Positions 11,020 through 23,009 of a DNA stretch of 64,000 nucleotides are shown here, piece by piece. The stretch is from Mikania micrantha (Eukaryota; Streptophyta; Magnoliopsida; Asterales; Asteraceae), in assembly GCA_009363875.1 (NCBI GenBank), contig CM018686.1:682001-746000 (forward strand), in the 5' to 3' direction. The notes beneath the pieces are model-generated. The model was not told where the DNA came from, ran no database searches, and saw only the letters and a list, made by a program, of their open reading frames with translations. The position numbers were made by a program, and so were the translations under genes. Each line of letters opens with the position of its first letter. Position 1 is the stretch's first letter.

Positions 11020-12867
11020 GTGGTGTATTGTGACGCCTCGAAACAAGGACTCGGTTGCGTGCTTATGCAACGCGAGAAAGTGATAGCATACGCTTCACGA
11101 CAACTGAAGGTGCATGAGAAGAATTACACGACTCATGATCTTGAGTTGGGAGCCGTAGTGTTTGCCTTGAAGATCTGGCGACACTACTTATACGGCACGA
11201 AATGTACAATCTTTACCGATCATAAGAGCCTACAACACATCTTCGACCAGAAAGAGTTGAACATGAGACAACGAAGATGGGTTGAACTCATAGGTGATTA
11301 TGATTGCGCCATCAAGTATCATCCAGGCAAAGCCAACGTAGTGGCCGACGCGTTGAGCAGGAAGGAAACAACAAAACGCGTGCGTGCCCTACAACTCACG
11401 ATTCATTCTGAATTACCAAAGCAGATACGGATCGCACAACAGGAAGCCTTAAAAGCTGAAAATCTCACTCTTGAAGCCATGCGCGGCATGGATAAACAAT
11501 TGAAGGCAAAGGGTGACGGGGCTTACTATCTGATGGAACGGATTTGGATTCCACGCTACGGAGGATTGAGAGAAGTAGTGATGGACGAAGCTCACAAGAG
11601 CCGGTATTCCGTACATCCGGGCTCTGACAAGATGTATCACGATTTGAAGACAACCTATTGGTGGCCAAACATGAAAGCTGAGATAGCAACTTACGTAAGT
11701 AAGTGTTTAACGTGCTCAAAAGTCAAAGTTGAGTACCAGAAGCCATCAGGGTTACTTCAACAACCGGAATTACCAATGTGGAAATGGGAACAGATTTCCA
11801 TGGACTTCATCACTAAACTGCCTAAGACGGCAGGTGGTTGCGATACCATCTGGGTTATCGTAGACCGACTGACAAAGTCTGCACATTTTCTACCGATCAA
11901 GGAGACTGACAAGCTAGACAAACTCACTCGGGTTTATTTAAAGGAAGTGGTCACTCGACATGGAGTGCCAATCTCAATCATATCTGACCGCGACAGTCGA
12001 TTCACGTCGCATTTCTGGAAATCCTTGCATAAGGCTTTGGGCACGAGATTGGACATGAGTACCGCTTACCACCCGCAGACGGACGGGCAAAGTGAGCGAA
12101 CGATACAGACACTGGAGGACATGCTCCGGGCATGTGTCATTGACTTTGGCAGTAGCTGGGAATCTCATCTACCGTTAGTTGAGTTCTCATATAACAATAG
12201 CTACCACACTAGCATACAAGCTGCACCATTCGAGGCACTTTACGGACGTAAGTGTCGATCCCCCATCTGCTGGGCGGAAGTTGGAGACAGCCAACTGACT
12301 GGTCCAGAACTGGTGCACGAGACAACTGAGAAGATCGTGCAAATACGCAAACGAATGGCAGCAGCTCGGGACAGACAGAAAAGCTACGCCGACAAGCGAC
12401 GCAAACCGTTAGAATTCCAGGTGGGAGACAGAGTGTTACTCAAGGTCTCGCCCTGGAAAGGTGTCATTCGGTTTGGCAAACGAGGAAAGTTGAACCCTCG
12501 TTACATCGGACCTTTCGAGATTACAAAGCGAATAGGCCCTGTAGCCTACGAACTGAACCTGCCGGTTGAACTGAGCAGCGTACACAACGTATTCCACATC
12601 TCAAACCTCAAGAAGTGCCTATCAGATGAAACACTTGTTATTCCTCTCGAGGAAATACAAATCGACGAACAATTGAACTTTGTTGAGGAACCGGTGGAGA
12701 TTATGGACCGGGAAACCAAGAAGCTCAAACTCAGTAAAATCCCGATTGTAAAAGTACGATGGAATTCGCGACGAGGACCGGAATTCACGTGGGAACGTGA
12801 GGACCAGATGAAACAAAAGTACCCACACCTGTTCGCGGAACAGACAAACGCTAACAGCACAAGTTGA
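11020..12867 (+). CDS. RNase H, integrase and chromodomain-like part of Pol
   Basis: An open frame of 615 residues. RNase H comes first (VYCDASKQGLG near the start; DALSRK near residue 110). The integrase HHCC zinc region follows around residues 190-235 (H-X3-H then CLTC), then the DDE core (MDFITKLP; STAYHPQTDGQSERT). A GPF/Y-type module (GPFEITKRIGPVAYELN) precedes a C-terminal VRWNSRRGPEFTWE segment typical of the chromodomain in Tekay/Del elements, which directs integration to heterochromatin. The stop at 12865 is just before the polypurine tract. Confidence 0.93.
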   Translation: MVYCDASKQGLGCVLMQREKVIAYASRQLKVHEKNYTTHDLELGAVVFALKIWRHYLYGTKCTIFTDHKSLQHIFDQKELNMRQRRWVELIGDYDCAIKYHPGKANVVADALSRKETTKRVRALQLTIHSELPKQIRIAQQEALKAENLTLEAMRGMDKQLKAKGDGAYYLMERIWIPRYGGLREVVMDEAHKSRYSVHPGSDKMYHDLKTTYWWPNMKAEIATYVSKCLTCSKVKVEYQKPSGLLQQPELPMWKWEQISMDFITKLPKTAGGCDTIWVIVDRLTKSAHFLPIKETDKLDKLTRVYLKEVVTRHGVPISIISDRDSRFTSHFWKSLHKALGTRLDMSTAYHPQTDGQSERTIQTLEDMLRACVIDFGSSWESHLPLVEFSYNNSYHTSIQAAPFEALYGRKCRSPICWAEVGDSQLTGPELVHETTEKIVQIRKRMAAARDRQKSYADKRRKPLEFQVGDRVLLKVSPWKGVIRFGKRGKLNPRYIGPFEITKRIGPVAYELNLPVELSSVHNVFHISNLKKCLSDETLVIPLEEIQIDEQLNFVEEPVEIMDRETKKLKLSKIPIVKVRWNSRRGPEFTWEREDQMKQKYPHLFAEQTNANSTS

Positions 12868-12889
12868 ATTTCGGGACGAAATTCTTTCT

Positions 12890-12902
12890 AACATGGGGAG
12901 GA
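12890..12902 (+). promoter_or_regulatory. Polypurine tract
   Basis: aacatggggagga directly precedes the 3' LTR and follows the characteristic tttcgggacgaaatt string. The same string precedes the polypurine tract of the gag-only element (about 48145-48160, minus strand), which shows that the two elements are related. Confidence 0.88.
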
Positions 12903-15898
12903 TGTGACACCCCGTAAATTCCAGGTCAGCTTTGATTTTATTTAAATGTTTATTTAAATGCATTATGTACACGTGGCACTAGAATTAGATTAATTTAGTG
13001 TGACACGTGGCACGACAGTATGAACACTGACACATGACTTGATAATTCGTGGAATTATCGGCAAACAGCACACACGTGTCAAAACACACGAACGTTGGTG
13101 AACGTCTAACACATTGTGAAACACAACACTCGAAACCCCACGAAACACTCACACATTGAACTTGGAAGTTCAAACAAGGCCAAACGAAAGTTCGTAAACG
13201 TGAAACGGCAACGAACGGACCAAACCAATGAAAATGGGCCTATTGGGCTCATTAGGGGATCTGTCGCGCTACGCGACGGTCCACAAGGAAACTGTCGCGA
13301 TACGCGACAAGTGGCGGGGGAAATTTGAACGCGGAACTCTCTCGCGCTACGCGAGGGGAACTCTTGAATCTGTCGCGCTACGCTAGGAGACCCAGTTCGC
13401 AGAATCTTTATTTAACCAAGATGTAATCATTTTCTAGCCACCCTACTCTCATTTCTCGACCCCCAGACACTCAAGCTCGTCTCTTTCACCTGCAACATCA
13501 CCATTGAAGCTCTTAGAAGCCATTTTGAAGATTTGAAGCTTTTGGAAGCTTGAACACCATTGAAAGGAGACCTCTAGACCTCAACCACCATCACCACTCT
13601 CTTGAAGCTGCTACACACGAATTTCCAGGAAGCTTAGGAGCTGTTCATTCATCATTCCAGTGTTCTTGGAGCCTTAGAAGGTAGTATTTACATTCCCCCA
13701 TGGCTAGAATGTCCATTTCTCACCACCACACACACATGCATGTGTTAAAACCCACATGCAAGCACCCATGGCTCACATGCACGAATTTATAATATGGGTT
13801 TGTTGATTTTAAGATGATTTATGATGATCTAACATGATTAGAATGCATTTGGTGATGATCTATGATGATGTGTATGTAAGGATTTCATGATTTGTTCATA
13901 AAGTGTTGAAATATCACCATGCATGTATGATCTAGGATTGTTGGGATGATTTTGAGTACTTTTGAATGTTCATAGATGATATTGGGAGCATACTACATGA
14001 TTTGATTTAGTTTAGAATGGTTAAAATATGATTTTTGACAATCTTTCTATTTATAGAAACTTTTTGTTGGTAAAATGATGTTATGAATGATATGGTAGAC
14101 ATGCATGTATATGGAATGGATGCTAGGATGTTAATATGATGATAAGAATGTCTAAAATATGACTTGATGATGTTTATGGTCGTTTCTAGCAATATTACCA
14201 TTTTTAGTAACTTTTTGGGTGAGAATATTGATAGATGATGAAATCGGATATGTTGACATGATTAAATGTTGTTAGATGACATATTATGATGAATGATGAT
14301 ATGAAAAGTTGTTTAGAAACGTTTAAATGGTGATTTGATGCAAAAACTACAAAGTTACTATATTTAGTAACTTTATTTTTGCAAAAACCGATTTGTACAC
14401 GTGTTGTATGATTTGAGCATGCTAAGTAACTTGATATGTTATAACATGAGGTTTAGATGCTAAGTTAGATGGTTTCCGATGTCACGTATGCTAAAAATGG
14501 AAACTTTCCATTTTAGGAAACTTTTGTGTGCTAACATGTTATAAACGACGTATGTGAACCCGTATGATGATGTGCAATGTGTTAACATGATCACGTAGGA
14601 CTAATGAGCATGCTAGAACTCTAAAACCGATATGCTTTGTGAACTTTCCGTAAATGGAAACTTACTATAAATAGTAAGTTGTCCATAGACGCGATTTGCG
14701 CGTTTTGCACACGATAGCACTTACACGATTGCTACACGAGTCACAAACCGTCACACGGTTCACCAACGGGTCGTTGACTTGACACGGTCAACTTTGGTCA
14801 AACACGGTCAACTTCGGTCAAACACGGTCAACTTCGGTCAAACATGGTCAAACACGGTCAATGTGGACCAACACGAGCAAACACGGTCATTGTGGACCGA
14901 CACGGGCAAACATGAACAACCAAGGGTTGTTGGACACAAACATGAGCACTAACACGAACACTAGCACGGTCACTAACACGAACTCACATACGGTATACGA
15001 TATAGGTTGCCGGTGACCGAGACGTGCTACTTGACGTTCAGGAGCTTACGCTTACACACTACTTCATCACTAAGGTGAGTTTACGGCCCCTCTTTACTCT
15101 TTTTCAAATGCTTTTAAATAGGGGGAGAATACTAGTTGCATCGAGTCAAACATTATTACCGTACAAACACTATTGTGTATGCTGGTTTATTGGACAAACA
15201 TTAAGTGTTGAACTCGTTACAAGCCCTCACAAAGTCTTACCGTTAATGTACGAACAACGTGGTAGATTTGGATGGATCCATTAGGGAATGACTAACCCCA
15301 CGGGGCACCATGTTGACTGAGTGTCATAACCCGTGCAAATTCTGACCTAACTTGCTATGTATACGAGGCATAGCGGAGGCAAGAGCAAACAAGTCTAGTT
15401 CGGTAGTGACGCACTGACACTTTGGGCCTAGGGCTCGGTACTAACATTGATAAACAGCATGACACACTTTTCATTACTATATGTATATCAAAACCTGTGA
15501 ACTCACCAACCATTGTGTTGACACTTGTTTTCAAACTTGTATTCTCAGGTAACTAGCAGGCTATGGATGCCAGGAATGCACGTAGGGGATCAGGCATAGG
15601 ACCTACATGCATTTATTTATGTTTTCATGCAAACACCGTTTATTATGAATATGTAACTTTATCAAACATCGTAGTGTTTAACAACTTTTGATTTTCCGCT
15701 GCATATGTCAAACATTTGAATATTCCGCTGCTATATGATGAAATACTTTTTCCGCTGCAAACTATTTTAATTGTGTATGTGTCAAACATTGGATTTGTAA
15801 ACGCATATAGAGGTGTTCTATATGACCTTGAGCTGTGATTCTGGACACGTCACATCCACGTGGACATTTGCCACAAGTGGGAATTTGGGGGTGTGACA
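12903..15898 (+). repeat. 3' LTR of the Ty3/gypsy element
   Basis: 2996 bases, TGTGACACC...GTGTGACA. It keeps homopolymers that are one base shorter in the 5' LTR, so it is probably the more accurate copy of the LTR. The palindrome array (about 13262-13385) and minisatellite are present. Confidence 0.93.
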
Positions 15899-16494
15899 AG
15901 TAATAAGATCCTCCATTTTTTTGGTATTAGGATTCTTGTACAACTTTATAGGCCTTTGGATTTGAGGCATTCTTGCATCAGCATAAAATAACTCAGGATT
16001 GAATCCTCCGTTTATATGTAGGATATTGTTTACTCTTTCCCTTCTCGTATGTCTGATGACGATAACAAAAGATATTAATTAAATTGGAGAGCATTAAGTG
16101 GACATGAAGAATTAGTAATAGATGGATGTACACAGACTTACCTGCCGGAGGCTTGTAGCCTAAACAATTGAGCAGAGCGGATGTATTGAGGAGCTATGCC
16201 ATAAACAAAAGCAACTTCATCTTGTGCGGGGTAGCGATAACGACCACCAAGTGTCTCCGCCACCCAAATACCTCCCGGAGCATATATTTCGTACCGGGTA
16301 ACCACAACCGCTCCTTGTTCTGGACGCACTGGCGGATACCAACCACTGTCTAGAGTGGTACTCACAAAACAATGACGGGCTGGTCGTGTGCTGTCAAGAG
16401 GCCTACCACCAGCGTTCACATATTGTTCTAAGTTGCAGTAAACTTCATCACTCACATTTTCTTGTCGCCTTGCATGAAACCCGTTTGCAAACAC
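15899..16494 (-). pseudogene. Truncated ADP-ribosyltransferase-hemopexin gene copy
   Basis: Minus-strand remnant of the gene at 32029-37207. Exon 2 is intact (16142-16494, with flanking acceptor and donor) and keeps the STT and Q-x-E catalytic motifs. Exon 3 survives only as 15899-16052 and is then interrupted by the gypsy 3' LTR. Exon 1, which holds the catalytic Arg, is absent, and exon 4 is not found. It differs from the complete copy at single positions (for example one Tyr/Phe difference before the Q-x-E motif and one Gly/Arg difference). It cannot encode the full protein. Confidence 0.85.
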
Positions 16495-16715
16495 CTATAA
16501 ATTAAATATTTGCACATCACACGAATTTAACTTTTTCATTCTTAAAAAAAGCACAACATCAGCGACCAGTAAAAACTAGTTTTATACCCGTCCTCTGGAC
16601 GGATACTTTGTTATGTTAATTTTTGTTAATTGATTTTTTTTTTATTTTTAAATTTAATTTTTTTTATTGTGCTTTACTTTAGGCAGTTGTAAATTTGGTT
16701 TATAATATAGACTAA

Positions 16716-17538
16716 GGGTCTGTTTGGTACGAAGGAATGGAATGGACGGGAGAATGAAATGGACGGGAGAATGGAATGGACGAGGGAATGAAATGGATCA
16801 TTACCATTCCATTGTCTTGTTTGGTTACCTATGGTAATGAAATGATTCATTATTTTATGTTGTTTGTTAAATATGAGAAGATGAAGAAATGGAATACAAT
16901 TTATGGGTGAATTTGTGGTTCTAATCATTGTTCGAATCATGGGTCGGGTCGTGGGTTGGCTCATGTGTCATGTGTCACGGGTCGAAACATGGTTCGGACC
17001 GTCAGTCGGTTCATTGATTGGTTTTTGTTTTGTCCATGGTTCGATCATGAGTCGTGCCACGGGGCAATTCATGGATCGGGTCATGGTTTGGGTCATGCGA
17101 CGGATCATAGTTCAGATCATGGTTTGGTTCATGGGTCGGGTCATTGTTTGAGTCATGGGTCGGGTTAGGTCATCCTTCGAGTCATGGTTTGGGTCATAGG
17201 TTTGGTTACGAGTCGGGTCATAGTTCGGTTTATGGTCCATGTCATGGGTCAGGTCAAGGGTCGGGTTGGGGTTTTAGTCATGGGTCGGGTCATAGTTTTG
17301 GACATGGGTCGGTAATGTTTTGGACATGGGTCGGGTCATTGGTCGGATCATTCCTTCAAGAGAAGGAATGAATAAAAAACACCTCTACTCCAAGGAATGA
17401 AAATCATCAAAAGTGAAGAAATCACATTCCTTATGGAATAGTACATTCCATTCCTATGTGGTAACCAAACACGTTTCTTTTCATTCCAACGTAATGACTC
17501 ATTCCATTCCACCATTTATTCATGCATACCAAACACCA
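16716..17538. mobile_element. Non-autonomous DNA transposon-like element with ATGGGTCGGGTC repeats
   Basis: Outer ends are inverted: gtctgtttggtac at the left and cataccaaacac at the right, each followed inwards by ggaatgga/tccattcc runs. The interior (about 16930-17350) is a degenerate direct repeat of tcatgggtcggg. No transposase is present. It lies inside intron 1 of the gene in both duplicate copies, so it inserted before the duplication. The target duplication was not resolved. Confidence 0.6.
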
Positions 17539-19036
17539 TTCATTCTCCAATTTCTTATTAAATTTGATTTGATTGTAAACCGAACACTTCTAAATTACAT
17601 AACCCGAATAATATAGACACACACGCATATATGAGAATGATATTTTTTAAACCACTTTAAGTTGTGAAAATTATGAATTAAACCATAATGCGGGTATTTT
17701 TTAAAGTTTTTTATACATATTTGTAACATCATTTTGTAAATTTTTTTAAAGATACAAAAAACGATGAGCTAGTATTTTAAAAAAATATTTTGCCACAGTA
17801 TTTAACATATACGTAACATTTGTTCTCAACGCTACATATGTGTTGGATGGTGTTAAAAAAATATTTAAAAAAAACTCAGCATTTTTATATTTTTTATTTA
17901 TAAAAATGAGTAAAATAATGTTAGAAACCGTAACAAAAATTATAAAAAAATTACATGGTTTTTTCCACAGTTTTTACAAGGTACGGTGCATTCAATTTAT
18001 GAGTTTCCTATACATATATGTATGCGTAATTTTTTTTCAAATACGTTTTGTGTAAAATAAAGAATAAAACTTATGGTGCATTCATATTTTTTTTCTATTT
18101 CAAATAAAATTATTACTCAATGTGAGATAAAGAAATTAGAAATCATTATCCAAAGATAAGTAAGAAAGTAGACAAAATCTTTAAGATTTTGCAGATTTTA
18201 ATTTAGCAGTAGAAGCATCATCATTCATTCCTATTTTAATATATTAATTATAATTTCATACAATTTTTTTATTTACCTTTTCTATTCAAAAGTATAACTT
18301 CAGGAATTTCATATATAACGAAAATCGAAAATGTACCCAAATTAAACAACTAAAAGTATTTAAAAGACTTAAAGACAAACAAATAAAAAGCAAGAAAAAA
18401 CAACTAAAAACACACAAATAAAAGAAAAAATAATTGCTAAAAAACCACTAATGGAAGAAAAAACCAAAAGAAAAGTAATTTATAAAATAAGCAAGTAGTT
18501 TTCAGTTTTTATGATGTGACTATACTTGACTTGACAACTGAAAAATACAGTGTGTATAGTCTCCATCAATAGTACAACATCAAAGAGCTGAACATCATTT
18601 AAATCTTATGCATATTACCATTATCTTTCTTGTTTTACTATTGTTACCCCATCCATCCTTCTCCGTTATTTGCTCCTTTACTCATCCATAAAGCTGCAGC
18701 TTCAAAACGCCTTACACCTCTACATGTGATGCACCGCCTCACCACCGTGAAGCGCTACAACCACAACCTGATATTTAAGTACTCTTGCAATCTCCGTTTT
18801 TAGCCACAATCGTCGGTGTTAGATGGACACCACCGTCGACAGAATTTCATCATCAGCGGTGCTTTGGAGTGAGTGTGTTTGTGGTGGTGCGGTACTACGG
18901 TGACATGAGGTGCAGTGGCTAGGGATAGGCCAAAACACAGGGTGTGGTGGCGGCGTCTAGGCGTTGGGGATAGAGTTAGGCCCGATGAGACTTTTTAAGG
19001 TGATAGAGCGGCAACTGTGTAGATTGTGAGGGACAT
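17539..19036. other. Intron-derived non-coding DNA of duplicate copy A
   Basis: Very AT-rich, with long A and T runs and no credible ORF. It corresponds to the inner part of intron 1 of the complete gene. A more GC-rich stretch at about 18660-19200 has short ORFs (for example from 19037) but no recognisable product. Confidence 0.6.
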
Positions 19037-19323
19037 GTGTCAATAATCCGTAAGGTTGCCGGAAAACCGTCCTATCCGCCGGAAAACCGTCGGAAACCGC
19101 CCAAAATCGAGGTAACTGCCTATTTTAAAGGGCCAGGATTTAACCCTGGTGATTTTGAACGGCTGAGAATTCTTCCAAGGACAGTTGAGATCACCGCGGT
19201 CTATATATTAATAATACTTGTTTCTCACTCAAACAAAAATAAAAGATTTAATTGTACTCTCTTATTTTCAAAATATATAAGTCGTTATTTTTTCAATTTT
19301 TGGATTATTGACAACCAAATTTT

Positions 19324-19575
19324 GTTCAGTTATATTTAGTTTTATTCATTTGTTTTTCTTTGTGTGTTCGTTTGTTAAATGTTCATTTATGTTCATGAAC
19401 TGTTTGTTTTACTTGTTACAAACGAAAACGAACAGATTCATTTCCCTAATAAACGAACACAAACACAAAAACTGTGTTCGTTAATGTGTCCATGTTCATA
19501 TCCGTATTCGATTAAAGTTAAATGAACGAACACGAACATGCCTCTGTTCGTGTTCGTTCGGTTCAATTACAGGCC
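19324..19575. mobile_element. hAT-MITE-like sequence with tgttcgtt motifs
   Basis: Repeated gttcgtttgtt / aacgaacac strings in both orientations end in ttcgttcggttcaattacaggcctag. This is typical of the subterminal repeats of plant hAT-type non-autonomous elements. Ends and target duplication are unclear. Confidence 0.35.
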
Positions 19576-19999
19576 TAGTCAAAATCTTCTAGTTCTTTTT
19601 TCATATCTCGATATATCACATTCTTTCATCTCCTTGAAACCTAACCTTGATAATTACTTAAAAAATTAACAAGCGACGTGACCACCATCAGTGAATGAGC
19701 GCCCAATATTATATTAGGGTAAGGTTAGAGTAAAAGGGTCCTTACGGTAGAAAGGGTATGAAGGCAGTCAAAACGAACTCCGATTGAACTCATTCCCGCG
19801 ACGTTAGAACCGTCTCGTCAAACCCTATCTAAAACCCAAAAACCAACCCCCACCCCCCACCCCCAAAAACCTAAAAAAGCCTAAACCCCTCCCCCTTCCA
19901 CCCAACCCCACCCACCCCCGAAATACCTAAAAATGCCTATAAGAGCCCTCTTTACTAGATCTTTTTCCTATTATATTATACCTATATACATTTACCAAT
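19576..19999. other. Non-coding spacer with C-rich tract
   Basis: No gene is seen. Positions 19845-19920 hold several runs of four to six Cs separated by one or a few bases, so the minus strand could form a G-quadruplex. From 19977 a short tatacctatata repeat leads into the Helitron flank. Confidence 0.55.
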
Positions 20000-20044
20000 T
20001 ATACCTATATATACAATTACCAAATGATGAACAATAACGCACAA
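20000..20044 (+). repeat. Left flanking repeat of the Helitron
   Basis: 45 bases (tatacctatata...cgcacaa) repeated at 21931-21973 on the other side of the Helitron, with only a TA difference. Another partial unit lies at about 19977-19999. Confidence 0.85.
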
Positions 20045-21930
20045 TCTATCTATACTATATAATAAAACAATAACAATCCGCCACGTGTCTTTCTATGGTT
20101 CAATCATATGACACATGGCAACAAATAACTGGATTAAAAGCTAAAAATGCCACATGGCATCTCTGGGTGATAACTCATGGAAAAAACACGCGGATCTTTA
20201 CTAAACGGTTATACCCGTTTAGATCCAACCCATCAGTATCGTGAAGACGTCAACCCTCTTTTCCAAAACCCTAAATTACTTTCTCTGTAAATCTCTTCAT
20301 CTCGCCCCATCGTCGACGACTCCATCTCGGTTCCATCTCCGTCGAATTCATTCCATACTGATCTCTATTATTAACAGGTCCATATAGCTTTGTTTTCTTT
20401 TGAATACTCTAAAGCCATCTTTTGTATCTTCATTACTCTTATGTCGATCATGTAATCTACGATCTGCAATATGATCAAATGCTATAAGGTATGTATATAC
20501 TCCTTGTGCTTCTATTTGTTTAATACATATTGTGACATTTATATAATTGTCAAATCCTAAATGATGTTTATTGATTTTTCTTTTTTGTTCTTGCAAATCT
20601 TCTCTATCGATGTTCATCCTCTAATGCTTTGTTAACTAAGTTATGTATTTCTACACCTTACCCTAATCTCAAATTTTCACATGCTAACTTTTTTTTTAGG
20701 TTTTTTATGTATGTATTTGTCATCAATTTTGGGTGATTTTCTTTATTTGTTCTGATTTTTTGTTGTCCAGAACCATGAATGTGTTGGCTTGTATTTCATA
20801 AACATCGTGAATAGTTTAGTGGAATTGTAATGAGTGCACACCACGTGTTTGATGAAAAGTGTGTGTGAGTTTTTATCTTACTTGCAAATTAGCAATGTTG
20901 TAATCACATCCCTCCTTCGAGAAACAATGAACATGGTAGTTGTTAATAAAGTTACAAATTCAGAGAATACATTTATATTTAAGTCTCTACATGCATTCAC
21001 CATACACATTGCTCTAAGAACACAAATAATCACAAGAAATGATGAAGTTCAACTCAAAAAATCATGATTCGTTTTAAACAATACCTTGCATTATCTGTTT
21101 ATATCCTACTATAAAGTTTCTTTATCTTCATTTCTTTGTGTATCTTTATATAATCTGTAAATTTAGTTTACTCTACATAAAACATGTAGTGTTGCTGGTA
21201 GAGAAACATGTGTTGTCCTTGGACAAAGTCGTATTGCAATAACATTGCCATGGTTCATATTCTTTTCTCATGCGAATCAGCGAATGGCCAAGGTTCTTCT
21301 CATATGATTTACATATGTTTCATGAAACTCTCAATGAATTCATAATATGCACTTTTAATATTTTATTCTATACATGAATCACACCGGCATATGTCAAAAT
21401 CATTTTCAATTATTTTTTTTTTCAATTTTGATTGTGATTGTGATTGATGATGATTACGAACTAATGAATTAAGCTCCATGATTATCTAATTCATTTGTAT
21501 GTTTCAAAATTTGAGGGGACATTGCACAGATCTGCAAAAACTAGAGGTTTATTGCTTGGTTATACAAATTTTTTGTGGATGCTGTATGCGTGTGCTTTGG
21601 TGCTTTACCTGCCAAATTGGTACCAGGTCATGTTTGAGGTGCAACATAATTTCTCTGTGTCATAGTACTTGGGGTATAATTTCTCCTTTTGGATTTTGGA
21701 TTTTAGTGAAATCCCATCCACATGTGAAGCACTGTAAATTTTCCTTTTATTTCAAAAATACTATATTGCATATAAATAAGTATGAAAAGATTTGTTAATT
21801 GTACTTTTTTTTCTTTTTAGGAAATGTTAAAAAAATTAACTTTATTTGTAACTATTTTTACCGAAATTGTTTTGTAATATTTAATTTTTTTATACATAAC
21901 TCCGTGTGGTACACGGGTCAATAAACTAGT
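20045..21930 (+). mobile_element. Non-autonomous Helitron
   Basis: It starts with TCTATCTATACTATATAATA after an A. It ends with a small hairpin (ccgtgtggtacacgg, about 21902-21916) followed by a CTAGT terminus, before a T. These are the standard Helitron ends (5' TC, 3' hairpin plus CTRR, insertion between A and T). No Rep/helicase ORF is present. The first part (about 20220-20350) resembles a plant 5' UTR (pyrimidine-rich, aaaccctaaa), so a captured gene fragment is possible but not identified. Confidence 0.8.
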
Positions 21931-21973
21931 TATACCTATATACAATTACCAAATGATGAACAATAACGCACAA
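21931..21973 (+). repeat. Right flanking repeat of the Helitron
   Basis: 43 bases matching 20000-20044 in the same orientation, directly abutting the CTAGT end. Confidence 0.85.
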
Positions 21974-22993
21974 CAACCAGAAGCATAAAGGTACACAAGG
22001 CTGATGCATGAAATCGCCAGAGTGTTTCTCTTGCTTGCTTCGCTTCTTTCTCCTCTTCTTCCATTCTCAGATCTCCTTTGCATATGCTATTCTCACCCAA
22101 CTGATGCATCTTCAGGCGATTTATTTACTTCTCGATGAACTTTTTACTGGTTCTTCATCCCGAAAGCTGCATCTGTTTTCAGAATTCAACTAACCTTTAA
22201 ATCAGTTAGTCCAAATTGTGGTCAGAGTTAGGAATCGAAGTTCCTGTTGTTGATGATGTTGTTGATGGTCTGCTCCTTTTCATTTTCAGGTTCTAATTCA
22301 TTCATTTTTCAATCTTCTATGCCTCAGTTTGATTTTTTATTCCAGTGTTTGCCCTATGCCCTCCAAGTGTTTGTGGAAATGTCTTTCAACGTATAAGTGT
22401 TTGTGGGAAATTCTTATTGCGTTTCTTTGCAGTTGCTTCCCACTGTATTTTATTGTCGCATGCTGCATACTATTCCATATTATTGTTGGTTCCATGTTTT
22501 AGTAAGTGAAGATATATAGTGAGTGAGTCAATTTTATACGACGTTACTTAGTGCTTGGTTGCATTATTAACCTCTTACAATTTATTAAGACATTGTATGA
22601 TATTTGGGTAAAGCTAACTTGATTTTTTATTAAAGCCAGTGTGCAACTATTATTGGTTCAAGTTTGAAGTTTTGCTTCTTATTTTTGATGTTTCGTTGCA
22701 GGTGTTATTGTTAATGTCTTTAGCTACTTTGGTTTCAAAGGCATTTTAGTTGTTCATAATTTTTTTTTCTGGTAGTGACTTATTTCAGTTGATGGCTGCA
22801 AGCTTTGAAACAGAATCGTGTGGTAATTTATCTCTTACTTCATTAGTTTGAAACTACTTACATTTTCATGAGAGAAAAATATTGTTGCTTCTATTAAGAT
22901 GCAGAGGTGTTAAATCTTTTATTATAATGGTTCTTATTTGCTTCAAATAATGGTAGATACGGTTATTTTAGTTTAGCATTTAATTAAGTTCTT
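21974..22993. other. Non-coding DNA with gene-like 5' fragment
   Basis: A short frame from ATG 22003 has a hydrophobic signal-like start (RVFLLLASLLSPLLPF), but it stops after about 45 codons and nothing downstream supports a gene. The remainder is T-rich intron-like DNA. Confidence 0.4.
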
Positions 22994-23009
22994 TGTCATG
23001 CTCTAATGA

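Larger units (their letters stand above)
4112..15898 (+). mobile_element. Ty3/gypsy LTR retrotransposon, Tekay/Del-type chromovirus
   Basis: The complete element reads 5' LTR (4112-7072, missing about 14 bases in the gap), primer site, extra ORF, gag-protease, reverse transcriptase, RNase H, integrase with C-terminal chromodomain-like region, polypurine tract and 3' LTR (12903-15898). LTRs begin TGTGACACCCCG and end GTGTGACA. The 3' flank is agtaa; the other half of the target duplication would lie in the gap. Insertion is into exon 3 of the truncated ADP-ribosyltransferase gene copy, because flank 15899 onwards matches 33132 onwards. Frameshifts in the protease-RT part mean this copy is probably not autonomous as assembled. 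Confidence 0.93.
15899..19323. repeat. Segmental duplication, left copy (A)
   Basis: Close to identical with 33132-36599, with scattered substitutions and small indels, for example 24 bp fewer in the internal minisatellite. The left end is set by the retrotransposon insertion. The right end fades in the shared string gacaaccaaatttt (19310-19323), where copy B has a 13-bp longer version. The copy lacks the first exon of the gene it carries, so it is the derived, partial copy. Confidence 0.92.

Noticed and set aside
16575..16711. Very short Helitron (minus strand, ending actagt at 16575 with a ccgtcc-aga-ggacgg hairpin; also at 33808)
   Set aside because: The 3' end looks right, but the candidate 5' tctatattata is preceded by G rather than A and the element would be only about 137 bp. 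Left unresolved.
16956..17371. Gly/Ser/His-rich ORFs (also 34188-34627)
   Set aside because: They are translations of the tcatgggtcggg repeat inside a transposon and have no domain or start context.
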